A stretch of 5,863 nt of DNA, taken from assembly GCA_031323845.1 (NCBI GenBank), contig JAVIYP010000096.1, positions 1-5,863 on the forward strand, read 5' to 3'. The first letter of the stretch is position 1. Every line of letters begins with the position of its first letter. Of this stretch, positions 5,737 through 5,863 are shown piece by piece. Source of the stretch: PUPG01 sp031323845 (lineage in GTDB: Bacteria; Bacteroidota; Bacteroidia; Bacteroidales; UBA7960). The notes beneath the pieces are model-generated. The model ran no database searches. It was not told the DNA's origin and saw nothing but the letters and a program-made list of their open reading frames with translations. Position numbers and translations under genes: made by a program.

Positions 5737-5863
5737 ATATGATACCTGCCAAAATAATGACGTAGGCAAGATAAGAGATCCATTGTACGGTCATCAGGTT
5801 TAAAACATACATGAGCAGGGTTAGGACTATCATTCCGACGGCAGTAATCAGGCCATAGGTAAA
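5737..5863. repeat. 127-bp direct repeat, terminal copy (probable assembly overlap)
   Basis: All 127 bases match 3400-3526 in the same orientation, and the copy ends at the last base of the window. It carries only codons about 15-56 of the DUF4199 gene (minus strand), with no start or stop. A perfect repeat this long, with no flanking transposase or terminal inverted repeats and ending at the sequence edge, is best read as a de Bruijn graph overlap left at a contig end. Real tandem duplication is the alternative. Confidence 0.95.

Overview
The window looks like a short piece of a Bacteroidota chromosome, probably a whole metagenomic contig. Four things point to this phylum. It carries the start of a type III glutamine synthetase, a DUF4199 membrane protein and a long-form NfeD. 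The likely promoters match the Bacteroidota -7 consensus TAnnTTTG. Start codons sit behind A/T-rich leaders rather than Shine-Dalgarno sequences. The MiaA has the sequence style of a Bacteroidota paralogue. I cannot name a genus.

Layout. Bases 1-653 (minus strand) hold the first 217 codons of glnN, cut by the window edge. Bases 654-827 hold the glnN promoter and an AT-rich hairpin that may end the next operon. Bases 828-3568 (minus strand) are a three-gene unit transcribed in the order DUF4199 protein, family 2 glycosyltransferase, miaA. The last two overlap by 4 bases (ATGA). One good promoter lies ahead of the DUF4199 gene, with a perfect 6-bp inverted repeat in its spacer. Bases 3569-3999 are mostly non-coding, with one doubtful 39-codon ORF. 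On the plus strand come the small SRP RNA (4000-4095, own promoter and U-tract) and then a 460-residue NfeD/ClpP-class membrane protease (4261-5643, own promoter).

The last 127 bases (5737-5863) are an exact direct copy of 3400-3526, inside the DUF4199 gene, and they stop at the final base of the window. A repeat of exactly 127 bases at a sequence end is what a de Bruijn assembler run at k=127 leaves behind. The junction at 5736/5737 should be treated as suspect. A true 2,337-bp tandem duplication or an excised circle is the less likely alternative. A possible gene starting at 5688 is lost at this junction.

Functionally these are housekeeping genes: nitrogen assimilation (glnN), tRNA A37 modification (miaA), protein targeting (SRP RNA), membrane quality control (NfeD), and a glycosyltransferase with a small membrane protein, both of unknown exact role. 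I looked for a novel system, CRISPR array, mobile element or defence cassette and saw none.
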